Made by a program: the position numbers and the translations under genes
Notes under the pieces: model-generated
Database searches by the model: none
Seen by the model: only the letters and a program-made list of their open reading frames with translations
What the model was told of the DNA's origin: nothing
In this document: in pieces, positions 16,025 to 25,451 of the stretch
How positions within the stretch are numbered: the first letter of the stretch is position 1
How the letters are laid out: every line of letters begins with the position of its first letter
From: Methanobacterium bryantii
GTDB lineage: Archaea > Methanobacteriota > Methanobacteria > Methanobacteriales > Methanobacteriaceae
DNA length: 64,000 bases
Direction of reading: 5' to 3'
Assembly: GCF_002287175.1 (NCBI RefSeq)
Contig: NZ_LMVM01000040.1
Location: 1-64,000, forward strand

Positions 16025-17701
16025 TTAATGATATGGAACATAAACAGGCTTCCAGATGTTTTCATTAACTAATTCAATAATATCTCTATTTGGGTTAATT
16101 TTGGCAGTTCCATCTTCAATAGCTTTCTTAACCACTGCTACTGCGATTTTTTTGCTCACTTCCTGCAATCTTGAGACTTCAGGAAGTAATCTGGAGTGGT
16201 GATCATCTTGCAGGTTAACAGAATTGCTCAGTTCTTTAACCGCTGCATCAATCATTCCTGATGTCACTCTTTTTGCATGAGCACATATTATTCCTAGGCC
16301 CAGCCCTGGAAATATCAATGCATTATTACATTGGGCCACTGATATGGACTTACCATTTAATATAACATCCGCGTAAGGACTTCCCGTGGCTACAAGGGCA
16401 TTTCCATCTGTCCAGCGGAGTATATTTTCAGGAGTTGCCTCTGCCATTATGGGAGGGTTGGAAAGCGGGAAAATGATAGGATATTCCACACCCGAAGCCA
16501 TGGCTTTAATTACTTCTATATCAAAGGCACTATTCACTGCACTGGTACCAATAAGGATAGTGGGCTTTACATTGCAAGCTACATCCAAAAGAGATGTAGT
16601 TTTGCTCTTTTTATCCCAGTTTTGAGATTCTTCCTGTGGTCTGGCATATGAAGCTTTGAAATAATCGAGGTTTTCTCTATCATTTGTTACAAGCCCTTGA
16701 CTGTCCATAAGCCAGAACTTTGAACGGGCCTCTTCAGAACTCAGCCCTTCTTTTATCATCCATTCACAGATCCTGTCTGCAATACCGCAGCCAGCTGTTC
16801 CAGCACCGAAAATCACTATTCTGTGATCTGATAGTTTGGTATGGGTTAACTTTGAAGCATTGATGATAGCAGCCATGGCAACGGCGCCAGTACCCTGTAT
16901 GTCATCATTAAATGTGCATATCTTATCCTGATACTGGTCCAGGTTGCATCGAGCTTTTGTCTTTCCGAAATCTTCCCATTGGAGAAACACATCTGAAAAT
17001 TTTTGTTTGATGGCTTTTACTACCTTACTTACAAATTGATCGTATTCTTCTCCCTGGATCCTGGAATGACGCCAGCCTATATAAAGAGGGTCACGAAGTA
17101 ACTGGGGATTATTGGTTCCAACATCAATCATCACTGGAAGCATTTTTTTGGGATTAATGCCGGCACATAGGGTGTAAATTACAATTTTAGCTACTGAAAT
17201 TCCGATTCCATTGGCTCCCTGGTCGCCTATTCCAAGTATTTGTTCAGAATCAGTTAGAACTATCAGATCAATATCGTTGCTTAGATTATTCAGGATCTCG
17301 TCAATATTGTCCTGATCAGGATAAGAAATATAAATACCGCGGGGTGTTCTAAATTCACTACTGTAATGCTGGATAGCTAGCCCTGCAGTTGGGGTGTAAA
17401 TTATGGGCATCATCTCTTCAATATACTCTGAGATAAGCCTGAAAAAGAGGGTTTCATTGGTATTGTAAAGATTATTCAAAAATATATTCTTCTGAAGGTC
17501 ATTTGTCTGCAGAGAATATTGATGATAAGCTCTTTGCATCTGATCCTCTATAGTTTCTATAACCGGCGGCAGCAGGCCCTTTAAGAAAAATTTTTTTCGT
17601 TCTGTATCACTAAAAGCAGTGCCCTTATTTAATTGAGCTGATCTTAGGAGTTGAATACCTTTAAGATCAGTTTCGATGTATTTGATTCCATTTTTTTCCA
17701 T
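16025..17701 (-). CDS. maeA: NAD-dependent malic enzyme (large, bacterial/eukaryotic type)
   Basis: A 558-residue malic enzyme that oxidatively decarboxylates malate to pyruvate. Evidence includes the N-terminal domain motif MPIIYTPTAGLAIQHYS, the SEQILGIGDQGANGIGISVAK segment (key residues G-D-Q-G), the metal-binding signature FNDDIQGTGAVAMAA, the NAD-binding loop RIVIFGAGTAGCGIADRI, and SNPPIMAEATPENILRWTDG near the C-terminus. This long form is characteristic of bacteria and mitochondria. Archaeal malic enzymes are usually the short ~400-residue form, so horizontal acquisition is likely. A purine-rich GGGAGGG lies about 27 bases before the ATG and is too far to serve it. Confidence 0.93.
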   Translation of the reverse strand: MEKNGIKYIETDLKGIQLLRSAQLNKGTAFSDTERKKFFLKGLLPPVIETIEDQMQRAYHQYSLQTNDLQKNIFLNNLYNTNETLFFRLISEYIEEMMPIIYTPTAGLAIQHYSSEFRTPRGIYISYPDQDNIDEILNNLSNDIDLIVLTDSEQILGIGDQGANGIGISVAKIVIYTLCAGINPKKMLPVMIDVGTNNPQLLRDPLYIGWRHSRIQGEEYDQFVSKVVKAIKQKFSDVFLQWEDFGKTKARCNLDQYQDKICTFNDDIQGTGAVAMAAIINASKLTHTKLSDHRIVIFGAGTAGCGIADRICEWMIKEGLSSEEARSKFWLMDSQGLVTNDRENLDYFKASYARPQEESQNWDKKSKTTSLLDVACNVKPTILIGTSAVNSAFDIEVIKAMASGVEYPIIFPLSNPPIMAEATPENILRWTDGNALVATGSPYADVILNGKSISVAQCNNALIFPGLGLGIICAHAKRVTSGMIDAAVKELSNSVNLQDDHHSRLLPEVSRLQEVSKKIAVAVVKKAIEDGTAKINPNRDIIELVNENIWKPVYVPYH

Positions 17702-18013
17702 ATTTTCAGCTATAAATCTAACTAAAAACCCTCCCTTTTTAGGAAATATTGTTACATATAATATTAATATTATTTAATAATATCATATATATTTTATGGG
17801 TTTATGTTGGTCTGTTCTTCCTAGTTTCCTAATTTAGAGTCCTAATTTATTTTAAGGATATATGTGGCTGAAATTAAATGTAATATTGTTATAAATAGTT
17901 TTTAATGGAAAATAAATTAATTTTTACTAAAAACGTTTTAACATACTCCTTGCTTAGGCGTTAAACCAATTATTAATTTTTATTTTCAAGTAATAGATAT
18001 AACAGCTGCTGTT
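17702..18013. other. AT-rich intergenic stretch, promoter of malic enzyme only
   Basis: About 310 bases with no gene. An AT-rich TATA-like region (around 17755-17800) on the minus strand probably drives malic enzyme. Nothing else is evident. Confidence 0.5.
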
Positions 18014-18940
18014 CTAATTATTTCTTATCTTTTCAACAGCTTCTTCTACGCTACATCTTACATATTTATTTTCATCTTCTAAAACTAGAGTTAAAGGTTT
18101 TATGGCCCTTTTATCTCCTATTTCTCCCAGACTCCAAACAGCGTTATTCCTGACAATAAACTCTTTATCTTTCAATGCTTCAATTAAAGGTTTTACCGCC
18201 TTTTTGTCTCTGGAAATGCCCAGGTATTTAGCTGCTTTCCATCTGATATTCATATCTCTATTTTTTAAAGCATTGATTATTATTGGTAACGCATCTTTAT
18301 TTTTAATAGTAAATACATTTTCCAGGGCGAGTGCTCGTTTAATTGGATTGTTCCCATTCAAATTTTTAATTAAAGAATTAAAATCAGCTGATTCTTTATT
18401 ATGTGATTTATAAAGTTCTATATCGTGGGATGAATTTTTCAGGATTTGAATTTCCATATTTCTTTTATACTCGTTATAACAGGAAGTACAGAAATAACTG
18501 TAATTTCCTTCCGGAATGAATTCTTTTCCACATTTGATACACTCTTTAGATAATGTATTTATGCATGATGGGCAAATAAAAGAATTTTCGTCTTCAAAAA
18601 CGAATTCTGTGTTGCAGCATTCGCAGGTGCGAATTCTTTCTGCACAATCTGGACAGTATTTTAATTTATAGAGCTGGGAAATAGGAAAAGGGTTATTGCA
18701 TTCAATACACGTACCATAAGGCTTGTTTTTTGCAGATTTAATCACATCTGCGCAATATTTACAGTATTTATGGTCGTAAATTTCCCAGGGAGCTATAATT
18801 TTACCACATATAATACATCTATTAAAGGATATATTTTCCATTACTTCAAAATTAGATTCATTTTCATATTTTTCTAGTTCACAAACCGTCACATCTGAAC
18901 TTAAACTGACTCTATCGTATAGATCATGCTCTCCTTTCAT
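18014..18940 (-). CDS. multi-zinc-ribbon and HEAT-repeat protein
   Basis: A 308-residue protein. Residues ~40-165 contain four successive Cys-x2-Cys ... Cys-x2-Cys zinc ribbons (CIICG..CKYC, CIECN..CPDC, CECCN..CPSC, CIKCG..CTSC). Residues ~195-305 contain three to four HEAT/PBS-lyase-type repeats, visible as AALPIIxALKxRDxxIRWKAAKYLG-like units: KAVKPLIEALKDKEFIVRNN and RAIKPLTLVLEDENKYVRCS (quoted by 20-residue pieces). Such proteins act as scaffolds or adaptors for protein or nucleic-acid partners. No specific partner is suggested by the neighbours. Confidence 0.8.
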   Translation of the reverse strand: MKGEHDLYDRVSLSSDVTVCELEKYENESNFEVMENISFNRCIICGKIIAPWEIYDHKYCKYCADVIKSAKNKPYGTCIECNNPFPISQLYKLKYCPDCAERIRTCECCNTEFVFEDENSFICPSCINTLSKECIKCGKEFIPEGNYSYFCTSCYNEYKRNMEIQILKNSSHDIELYKSHNKESADFNSLIKNLNGNNPIKRALALENVFTIKNKDALPIIINALKNRDMNIRWKAAKYLGISRDKKAVKPLIEALKDKEFIVRNNAVWSLGEIGDKRAIKPLTLVLEDENKYVRCSVEEAVEKIRNN

Positions 18941-19444
18941 TTAACTCACATTCCCGCAATTTTGCCTCATATAATATTTTTAGTTAATACTGTGATATGA
19001 ATAATATAACTTTTAAATTTTCCTATATATTAATAATAACTTATTAACAGATTATAGCTAAAAAAAAGACTAAAAGACACTTTAAATATAATATTTAATC
19101 TAATAACATTTTAAAAATATTATAAAATATTATTCATTTTATTTAATCCATAAAATAGAATATTAAACTTAATTATATATTTTTAAATGTCTATAATTAG
19201 TAAAAGTACAAAATAAATAATATTTGCCTTTAATTTTAAATTATTAATTAATTAACATGTATTTAGATTTTCATAAGTTAAAATTAACTTTTAATTTGTA
19301 TTAAAAGGTACTTTTAAGCAGGTTATCTACAAATTTGAGAAATGATCTGAAATATCTAAATTCTAAACTAGATCTATGGATATTTTAAGGGATTACTCAA
19401 AATTTAATTTTTTTTAAAGAGCATAATTAAATTCCTCCTGACAA
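18941..19444. other. very AT-rich intergenic stretch, no gene seen
   Basis: About 500 bases of extremely A/T-rich sequence with many TAAT/ATTA runs. I find no coding frame, strong palindrome or RNA-like structure. The left part presumably holds the promoter of 18014-18940. Confidence 0.5.
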
Positions 19445-20269
19445 TTATAGTCTGACAGGAATTCTTCTTTTCTTTAAATATTCCTTGACAGAACCTACAG
19501 AATACTCTTTAAAGTGAAAGATACTGGCAGCTAAAGCGGCATCTGCTTTGCCTTGTGTAAACGCATCGTAAATATGTTCTGGATTACCTACACCACCCGA
19601 TGCAATGACTGGAATATTTACAGCCTCACTTATGGCTTTGTTAAGATAATTATCGTACCCATCTTTGGTTCCATCGCGGTCCATGGATGTTAACAGGATT
19701 TCACCGGCTCCACGTTCTTCGCATTCAATAGCCCATGCAATTGCATCGATTCCAGTGAATTCGCGCCCTCCATATATGCTGCAGTCAAACCAGCAGTAAC
19801 CTTTATCTGTTTCAACTGTGATCTTATCTTCACTTTCTTTTGGGTTTTCAACGTAGCGGCGCTTTGCATCTATCCCGATTACACATGCCTGTGAACCTAC
19901 AACTTTTGAAGCTTCGTTAATAAGATCTGGATTGTGAATAGCGGCAGTATTTGTAGAACATTTGTCAGCACCGGCTTTTAGCATGTTAACATAGTCTTCT
20001 GGCTTTCTTATCCCCCCGCCCACACAAATGGGGACGAATACATTTTCTGTGGTGGCTTTAATAACATCAGTCATGGTCTCTCGACGTTCGTGAGATGCAG
20101 TAATATCTAAAAATACAATTTCATCTGCACCTTCTTCATAGTAACGAGTTGCAAGGTCTACAGGTTCTCCAGCATAGCGGATCTGTTTAAATTCAACACC
20201 TTTCACAACACGCCCGTGCGGCACGTTTAAATCACAGTCAAGGCATGGTATAATTCTTTTTGCAAGCAT
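19445..20269 (-). CDS. hisF: imidazole glycerol phosphate synthase, cyclase subunit
   Basis: A 274-residue TIM-barrel enzyme that, with HisH, converts PRFAR to imidazole glycerol phosphate and AICAR in histidine synthesis. Diagnostic pieces are MLAKRIIPCLDCD (catalytic Asp), GRVVKGVEFK, EIVFLDITAS, VPICVGGGIRKPEDY, GADKCSTNTAA, LTSMDRDGTKDGYD (second catalytic Asp) and IPVIASGGVGNPEH. The ~20 extra residues relative to many HisF proteins lie between residues 130 and 155. GAGGT precedes the ATG. It stands alone rather than in a his operon. Confidence 0.97.
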   Translation of the reverse strand: MLAKRIIPCLDCDLNVPHGRVVKGVEFKQIRYAGEPVDLATRYYEEGADEIVFLDITASHERRETMTDVIKATTENVFVPICVGGGIRKPEDYVNMLKAGADKCSTNTAAIHNPDLINEASKVVGSQACVIGIDAKRRYVENPKESEDKITVETDKGYCWFDCSIYGGREFTGIDAIAWAIECEERGAGEILLTSMDRDGTKDGYDNYLNKAISEAVNIPVIASGGVGNPEHIYDAFTQGKADAALAASIFHFKEYSVGSVKEYLKKRRIPVRL

Positions 20270-20587
20270 TAATTTACCTCTTTTATTTATTTTTAAGGTT
20301 ATTTGGTGTAATTCGTCTTATTTTTTAATTCCTGATAAAATATTATTTTTATTAATTTAATTGGTTATGTGGTAATTTATATTCTGCGGTATACAAAAAT
20401 TAATTTTTAAGCTTAAAAATCTTTATTTTAATTTTAAAATCTGTAAATTTATTTATTTTACTGAATAAGCCAACATTTTAGTTAAATAAGGTAATAAATT
20501 TCAGCTGAACTTTGCTAAATTAGTAATACTATTTAATAAGAAGCTAATATTTATATAGGTTAAAATTCAAGGAATAACGGTGGTAAT
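20270..20587. other. divergent promoter region of hisF and the flavoprotein gene
   Basis: About 320 bases between divergent genes. On the plus strand a TATA-like TATTTATATAG (about 20547-20558) precedes GGTGG and the ATG at 20588. The remainder is AT-rich with no further feature seen. Confidence 0.5.
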
Positions 20588-21235
20588 ATGATATTAGAAA
20601 ATTTTAAGAGAGAGTCGCTGATACCATTGCCTGTATCATTTATTTCTACAGTTAGTGAAGATGGCGTTAGAAACATAGCACCTTATTCATGTGTAATGCC
20701 TATTTTACGCCCATTTGATCTGGTGTGTGTAGCTTCAGCGAAAATGAGAGATACATTTGTTAACATTAAAAGTACAGAAGAATTTGTTATTAACATGCCT
20801 GGTGCCAATATGGCTGATAAAGTGATGCCAACGGCTATGCATGTTCCTTTTGATGTTAATGAATTTGAACTGGCAGATTTAAAAGAAAAACCTTCCACAA
20901 AAGTTCAAGCACCTGGAATTGATGGATGTTATGCATGGATGGAATGTAAACTGCACAGCATGCATGAAGAAGAGTATAATGGTGTCCCTTATTTGCTTAT
21001 TATGGGTAAAGTAGTACATCTGGAGATAGATGATGATGTTTACAACCCTGAAGATGGTTCATGGGATCTAGAAAAGGCTAAACCATTAATGATGACTGAA
21101 TCGGACAGGGGAATGCATTTCTGCACTGTTAAGAGCATCGATAAATTCGAACCTTATGGGGCTATGTTTGAAGATGGTAAAGACCCATTATCCTGGATGT
21201 ATGAGAAAAAAGAGGTACCGGATACAGGTAAATGA
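20588..21235 (+). CDS. flavin reductase-like FMN-binding split-barrel protein
   Basis: A 215-residue protein of the flavoredoxin / flavin reductase-like family. It begins with the typical FKRESLIPLPVSFISTVSEDG followed by RNIAPYSCVMPI, and has VINMPGANMADKVMPTAM in the middle and an acidic C-terminal half. It presumably binds FMN and transfers electrons. The next gene starts immediately after its stop codon (TGA directly followed by ATG at 21236), so the two are co-translated, pairing a flavoprotein with a CooC-like ATPase. Confidence 0.85.
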   Translation: MILENFKRESLIPLPVSFISTVSEDGVRNIAPYSCVMPILRPFDLVCVASAKMRDTFVNIKSTEEFVINMPGANMADKVMPTAMHVPFDVNEFELADLKEKPSTKVQAPGIDGCYAWMECKLHSMHEEEYNGVPYLLIMGKVVHLEIDDDVYNPEDGSWDLEKAKPLMMTESDRGMHFCTVKSIDKFEPYGAMFEDGKDPLSWMYEKKEVPDTGK

Positions 21236-22024
21236 ATGGGAAGTATTGTCATGCCAAAGATAGTTATTAGTGGAAGAGGCGGCTGCGGAAAAAGTACTTT
21301 AGTGACTTTAATGGCCAAAGAGCTTAAAGAACAGGGAAAAACAGTTTTAGTAATAGATTCAGATGAATCTAATTTGGGGTTGGCGGCAATGATTGGAGTT
21401 AAACCAGCAGAAAAGACTCTTATGGACTATTTGGGGGGTAAACCTGCTGTAATGGATAAGTTGATGGCCCAGATTAGGGGAGAAGAAAACGAGCGGGCAG
21501 AGTTTTTCATGGAAAATTCTGGCTTGAGTAGTTTATCACCCGAATTTGTGAACTGGAATGGGTCCCTGGCTTTAATGCAGATAGGAAAAATTGAGCACAC
21601 CCTTGAAGGGTGTGCATGCCCTATGGGGGCTATAGCACGGGATTTCCTGAACCACCTGACGGTAGAAGAAGACCAATGGGTTTTAATAGATACTGAAGCT
21701 GGAGTAGAACATTTTGGAAGGGGAATAGTGGAAGGTGCAGATTCAGTTTTGATGGTGGTTGATCCTTCTAACGATGCTGTTTTATTGACTGAAAAGGCAG
21801 CCGAGTTAACTGAAGAAGCAGGAAAAAATTTTGGTGCTGTTTTAAATAAAGTTGATGAGAAAACAAGGCTAATTTTAGAAGAGATGCTGGCTGCAAAAAA
21901 CATAATGATTAAAGGTATTTTACCTTATTCGTCTACCCTTGCCCAGATAAACCTTCAAGGTGAATCTTTAGATATGCCTTCTGCCATAGAAGAGCTGGAT
22001 AAGCTGATAACTGTCATTACGTAA
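21236..22024 (+). CDS. CooC/MinD-like P-loop ATPase
   Basis: A 262-residue deviant Walker-A ATPase: KIVISGRGGCGKSTLVTLMA near the start (residues ~8-27), VLVIDSDESNLGLAAMIG as the switch region, and WVLIDTEAGVEHFGRGIV for Walker B and the Mrp/CooC GVEHFGRG pattern. The middle carries EGCACPMG, a Cys-x-Cys pair that in CooC-type proteins sits at the dimer interface and may bind metal. CooC proteins load nickel into CO dehydrogenase. Here the partner is unknown, but the preceding flavoprotein is translationally linked. The start at 21236 or 21251 (MPKIV) is undecided. Confidence 0.85.
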   Translation: MGSIVMPKIVISGRGGCGKSTLVTLMAKELKEQGKTVLVIDSDESNLGLAAMIGVKPAEKTLMDYLGGKPAVMDKLMAQIRGEENERAEFFMENSGLSSLSPEFVNWNGSLALMQIGKIEHTLEGCACPMGAIARDFLNHLTVEEDQWVLIDTEAGVEHFGRGIVEGADSVLMVVDPSNDAVLLTEKAAELTEEAGKNFGAVLNKVDEKTRLILEEMLAAKNIMIKGILPYSSTLAQINLQGESLDMPSAIEELDKLITVIT

Positions 22025-22166
22025 CTTATGGTGCATAGGACTTAAATGTTCTTTAACTGTTATACCTGTTCTTCTATTTTTTTACTTAATCGGCAAATTT
22101 ATAAAGTAGCCGGGAATATATTCTTTTTTCAATAATCTAAAAAATAAAAGTATTACAGGTGATAAT

Positions 22167-22778
22167 ATGGGAGAGTCAATACAGATATTACCATTTTCAG
22201 AAGTAACTAAGTTTCATGGTCATGTTTGTCCAGGGACAGCTATAGGGTACCGTGCATCAGAAATAGCCATAAAAGAGCTTGGTTCAGATAGAGCAATAGA
22301 TGAAGAGTTCCTTGCTATCGTGGAAAACGACAGCTGCAGTGTTGATGCAATACAGGTTGTAACAGGATGTACCATTGGTAAAGGAAATTTAATATTTAAA
22401 GATCATGGAAAAAATGTGTATTCATTTGTAAACAGGAAAACGGGGGATACTTTGCGTCTGTCTTTAAAGATGAGTATAGATGAAATGGACCCTGAATTTG
22501 CTGAAATTAGAGAAAAAGCTTTTTCTGGATCTGCCAGTGAAGAAGAAAAATCAAAATTTGAAGAAAAAAAGGATAAAGCATCTTTTGATATCCTTGACAT
22601 GCCAGATGCGAAATTATTCAAAATAGAACATGTAAAGATTGAAATTCCTGAAGAAGCCAGAATATTCCAGTCAGTTAAATGTGCTAAATGCGGTGAAATG
22701 GTAGCAGAGCACAGGGCACGAGTAGAAAATGGTAAAATCGTGTGTATCCCATGTTTCAATGATTATTCAAGGACTTAA
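22167..22778 (+). CDS. FwdE-like protein (formylmethanofuran dehydrogenase subunit E family)
   Basis: A 203-residue protein with the FmdE domain: FHGHVCPGTAIGYRASEIA (residues ~14-32, with His and Cys ligands), NDSCSVDAIQVVTGCTIGKG, and a C-terminal zinc ribbon CAKCGEMV..CIPC. The family includes the accessory subunit E of tungsten/molybdenum formylmethanofuran dehydrogenase, but stand-alone paralogs such as this have uncertain roles. A Shine-Dalgarno GGTGAT sits just before the ATG. Poly-T tracts at 22784-22798 follow as a likely terminator. Confidence 0.85.
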   Translation: MGESIQILPFSEVTKFHGHVCPGTAIGYRASEIAIKELGSDRAIDEEFLAIVENDSCSVDAIQVVTGCTIGKGNLIFKDHGKNVYSFVNRKTGDTLRLSLKMSIDEMDPEFAEIREKAFSGSASEEEKSKFEEKKDKASFDILDMPDAKLFKIEHVKIEIPEEARIFQSVKCAKCGEMVAEHRARVENGKIVCIPCFNDYSRT

Positions 22779-22782
22779 ATCT

Positions 22783-22800
22783 CTTTTTTTCTTTTTTTAT
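22783..22800 (+). terminator. poly-T terminator of the FwdE-like gene
   Basis: Two T-runs of seven residues occur within 25 bases of the stop codon, typical of archaeal intrinsic termination. Confidence 0.55.
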
Positions 22801-22953
22801 CAATTAACGTTCATTAGATACTGCAAATTTGTTAATAACATTGGTAGTGGCATGAAAGTAAAAGATGAAGTTCATTAAAATATTTAAAATTTTTACTTCA
22901 GTTTAATACTCATTTTTAAAAATATTACTTAAATTAGATTTTTTGCTCTTTTA

Positions 22954-23126
22954 GTATTACAAAATAGAGTTTTTTGAGTATTACATTTTTAAGTTCTGCT
23001 TATAAATGTGTTATTATTATAATCTAAATTATTACCTTTGAAAGGCCTCTTTATAAATGTATTATTACTTAGATCGAAAGTATTATAACTTGTTTTGTTT
23101 AACTTATACAAAATGGAGGTGATTTT
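22954..23126 (+). promoter_or_regulatory. promoter region with GTATTAC repeats, duplicated at 25452-25624
   Basis: This leader contains GTATTACA twice about 26 bp apart (near 22954 and 22978) and two TATA-like units, CTTATAAATGTGTTATTATTA and TTTATAAATGTATTATTACT, about 50-60 bp apart, ending in GGAGGTGAT. Almost the same sequence reappears upstream of the decayed binding protein at 25625. The repeated words are candidate binding sites for a metal- or corrinoid-responsive regulator. Confidence 0.6.
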
Positions 23127-24245
23127 ATAAATTCAAAGGTGATAGCATGTATTATTGCGATTGTAGTATTATTAAGTGCTACATTGATCTATGCTTTAGG
23201 TTCAGGTAATTTAAGTTCAAGTAGTGGAAATACTGTTTCTATAACTGATGTTGCAGGTAGGACTGTTCAGGTCCCTGTACAGGTAAATAAAGTTATAGGG
23301 ACAGGGTGTTCAGCTAGAGAAATAGTGTACCTGAATGCCAGTGATAAACTGGTTGGAATAGAACAGATAGAGACTAATTCAACAGGGGGATGGGGAACTC
23401 AGCTGCCGTACACCATTGCGCATCCTGAACTGATGAAGTTACCTGTGGTTGGAAATGCAAAGACTGATACTGTAAATTATGAAAAAATAGCAGAACTCAA
23501 GCCAGATGTGGTATTTGCTGGAACTGCAGAACAAGCGGATGAAATTCAATCTAAAACCGGTATTCCGACTCTTGTTGCATATGTAGGTGCAGTTGGAACA
23601 TCTGATCAGATGAATTCGTATAAAGAATCTTTAAAAATGATGGGAAAAGTTTTAGGTAAGGAAGATAGGGCAGAAGAACTTACTAGTTACATTGATTCCA
23701 CCCAGGAAGACCTTGCAAAACGTACTAGTAATATCAATAGTAATAAAACAGTTTATCTTGCAGGGCAGGCTTTCTATGGAACTCATGGTATTACATCTAC
23801 AAACCCATACTACCCGCCGTTTGTAATGTTAAATGCTTCAAATGTTGCAGGTGGAATTAACAATACAAATGCTACTATCCACGCTATTCAAATAGATAAA
23901 GAGCAGTTGATAAATTGGAACCCTGATTTTATCTTCGTTGAAGGAGGCAGTATAGCTACAATTGAAAATGATACCGCTAAAAATATTGAGTATCAGAACA
24001 TTACTGCCATTAAGAACGGAGATACTTATGGAGTGTTAACTTACTGTCTGTACAGTTATAATAAGGATGAAATGTTTGCCAATGCTTATTATATTGGAAA
24101 AGTGCTTTATCCTGAACAGTTTAAGGACGTAGATCCAGAGAAAAAAGCTGCTGAGATATTTACCGAGTTCGATTGTGGAAATGGTGAATCAGTTTACAGT
24201 ACATTAAAAACGCAGTATGGTGGTTTTAAACAACTGAATCTTTAA
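23127..24245 (+). CDS. ABC transporter substrate-binding protein (Fe/cobalamin/tetrapyrrole type), copy 1
   Basis: About 372 residues. The N-terminal hydrophobic segment (KVIACIIAIVVLLSATLIYA) acts as anchor or signal. A periplasmic-binding-protein domain of the FepB/BtuF class follows (VSITDVAGRTVQVPVQVNKV at residue ~36; KPDVVFAG; IDKEQLINWNPDFIFVEGGS). GGAGGTGAT ends three bases before ATA 23127, followed by in-frame NSKV. The next canonical start, GTG 23139, is 15 bases from the Shine-Dalgarno and looks internal. Copy 3 (30294) has the same layout. Immediately downstream is a methyltransferase, an unusual partner. Ligand is unknown. Iron-siderophore, cobamide or other tetrapyrrole are the family's usual substrates. 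Confidence 0.85.
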   Translation: MNSKVIACIIAIVVLLSATLIYALGSGNLSSSSGNTVSITDVAGRTVQVPVQVNKVIGTGCSAREIVYLNASDKLVGIEQIETNSTGGWGTQLPYTIAHPELMKLPVVGNAKTDTVNYEKIAELKPDVVFAGTAEQADEIQSKTGIPTLVAYVGAVGTSDQMNSYKESLKMMGKVLGKEDRAEELTSYIDSTQEDLAKRTSNINSNKTVYLAGQAFYGTHGITSTNPYYPPFVMLNASNVAGGINNTNATIHAIQIDKEQLINWNPDFIFVEGGSIATIENDTAKNIEYQNITAIKNGDTYGVLTYCLYSYNKDEMFANAYYIGKVLYPEQFKDVDPEKKAAEIFTEFDCGNGESVYSTLKTQYGGFKQLNL

Positions 24246-24282
24246 TTTACTCCTTTATTTTTTATTTTAAAAAGGTGATAAC

Positions 24283-25332
24283 ATGAATATTACAGAACGC
24301 CCGGGAATATCGTTGGAAGGACTGCAGAGCACTATTGAAGATGCTGCTAATGGTTTAAAAGTATTTAGCATCTTAAAAACTTCGATAGAGATGGGAATTT
24401 TTGATATTTTAAATAGGGATACAACATGCAGGCAGCTTTCTGAAAAACTTGAAATTGATCCAGTACTGACATATTATCTCTTGGAAATACTTGTTAAATT
24501 AGGGATGGTAGAGAAAGTAGGGGAAAATTATAAAAACACGCCTGTTTCAGAAACATATTTGAATTCTGAATCAGATTATAAGCGGATTAACTGTATATTA
24601 TCTATGGAAGAACCGCTTAATCTTTGGAATAGCTTAAACCATACCTTAAAAGGTAAAACAGCAAAAAAAGATGAGAACTTTTTCCAGTTCATTATACAGG
24701 TAATGGCTGAGGATGCCTTATGTGGTGAACTGCAGGACACAGTTGAACTGGTGGCAGGTTATGATGAATTTAAGAATGCAGAGACTTTACTTGACCTTGC
24801 AGGGGGTCATGGAATGTATTCAATCGCGTTTGACCAGTTAAATCCTGATCTGCAGTGTTACGTGTTTGACTTCCCTGATGTTTTGGAAGAAACCAGGAAG
24901 TTTATTGAGAAATATGATTCCAGTGTTCAGGCTATACCTGGAAATTTTTACACCGATGATTTTGGCGGGAGTTACGATGTTATATTCTCATCGTACAATC
25001 CTGGAGGTAAAAATCCCAAAATCGCTGAAAAAGTTTACAATTCGTTAAATCATGGAGGATTATTTGTAACTAAGCAGTATTTCCCTGAAGCTGGCCCAGA
25101 TTCGCTGGAAGATCTTTTAGATAATATGGAGTGGAACTTCACCAACTTTGAGAAATCCAATAAAGCAAATGAAAGGTTCACATTTAAAGATGATTTGACA
25201 TTTGAAAAATATCTTTTATTTTTAGAAGATCTTGGATTTTCTATAGTGGATGTACATCGTATAGACCATTTTAACACGTCTTTTGGAAATAAAGCACAGG
25301 ATAAAATGGTAATAGCTAAGAAAGTGAGTTAA
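24283..25332 (+). CDS. SAM-dependent O-methyltransferase-like protein, copy 1
   Basis: A 349-residue protein. The N-terminal ~100 residues form the dimerisation/winged-helix domain of plant-type O-methyltransferases (SILKTSIEMGIFDILNRDTT, QLSEKLEIDPVLTYYLLEIL). Residues ~165-345 form the Rossmann methyltransferase domain with SAM motif LLDLAGGHGMYSIAF and the later block SYDVIFSSYNPGGKNP. Two paralogs, at 25966 and 31433, share long identical stretches such as GELQDTVELVAGYDEFKNA. It follows the substrate-binding protein by 37 bases with GGTGAT before ATG. Substrate is unknown. The context suggests it methylates what the transporter imports or its metabolic product. Confidence 0.85.
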   Translation: MNITERPGISLEGLQSTIEDAANGLKVFSILKTSIEMGIFDILNRDTTCRQLSEKLEIDPVLTYYLLEILVKLGMVEKVGENYKNTPVSETYLNSESDYKRINCILSMEEPLNLWNSLNHTLKGKTAKKDENFFQFIIQVMAEDALCGELQDTVELVAGYDEFKNAETLLDLAGGHGMYSIAFDQLNPDLQCYVFDFPDVLEETRKFIEKYDSSVQAIPGNFYTDDFGGSYDVIFSSYNPGGKNPKIAEKVYNSLNHGGLFVTKQYFPEAGPDSLEDLLDNMEWNFTNFEKSNKANERFTFKDDLTFEKYLLFLEDLGFSIVDVHRIDHFNTSFGNKAQDKMVIAKKVS

Positions 25333-25451
25333 TCTTGATAATTCAACCATATGGGAGCGTATTTAAAAAACCATCTAAGATGATGGTTACAGTTTTTTTA
25401 TTTTGCTGCTCTTGGTGTATGTTCTAATTTTAAATGTGAATCCGTGATCAT

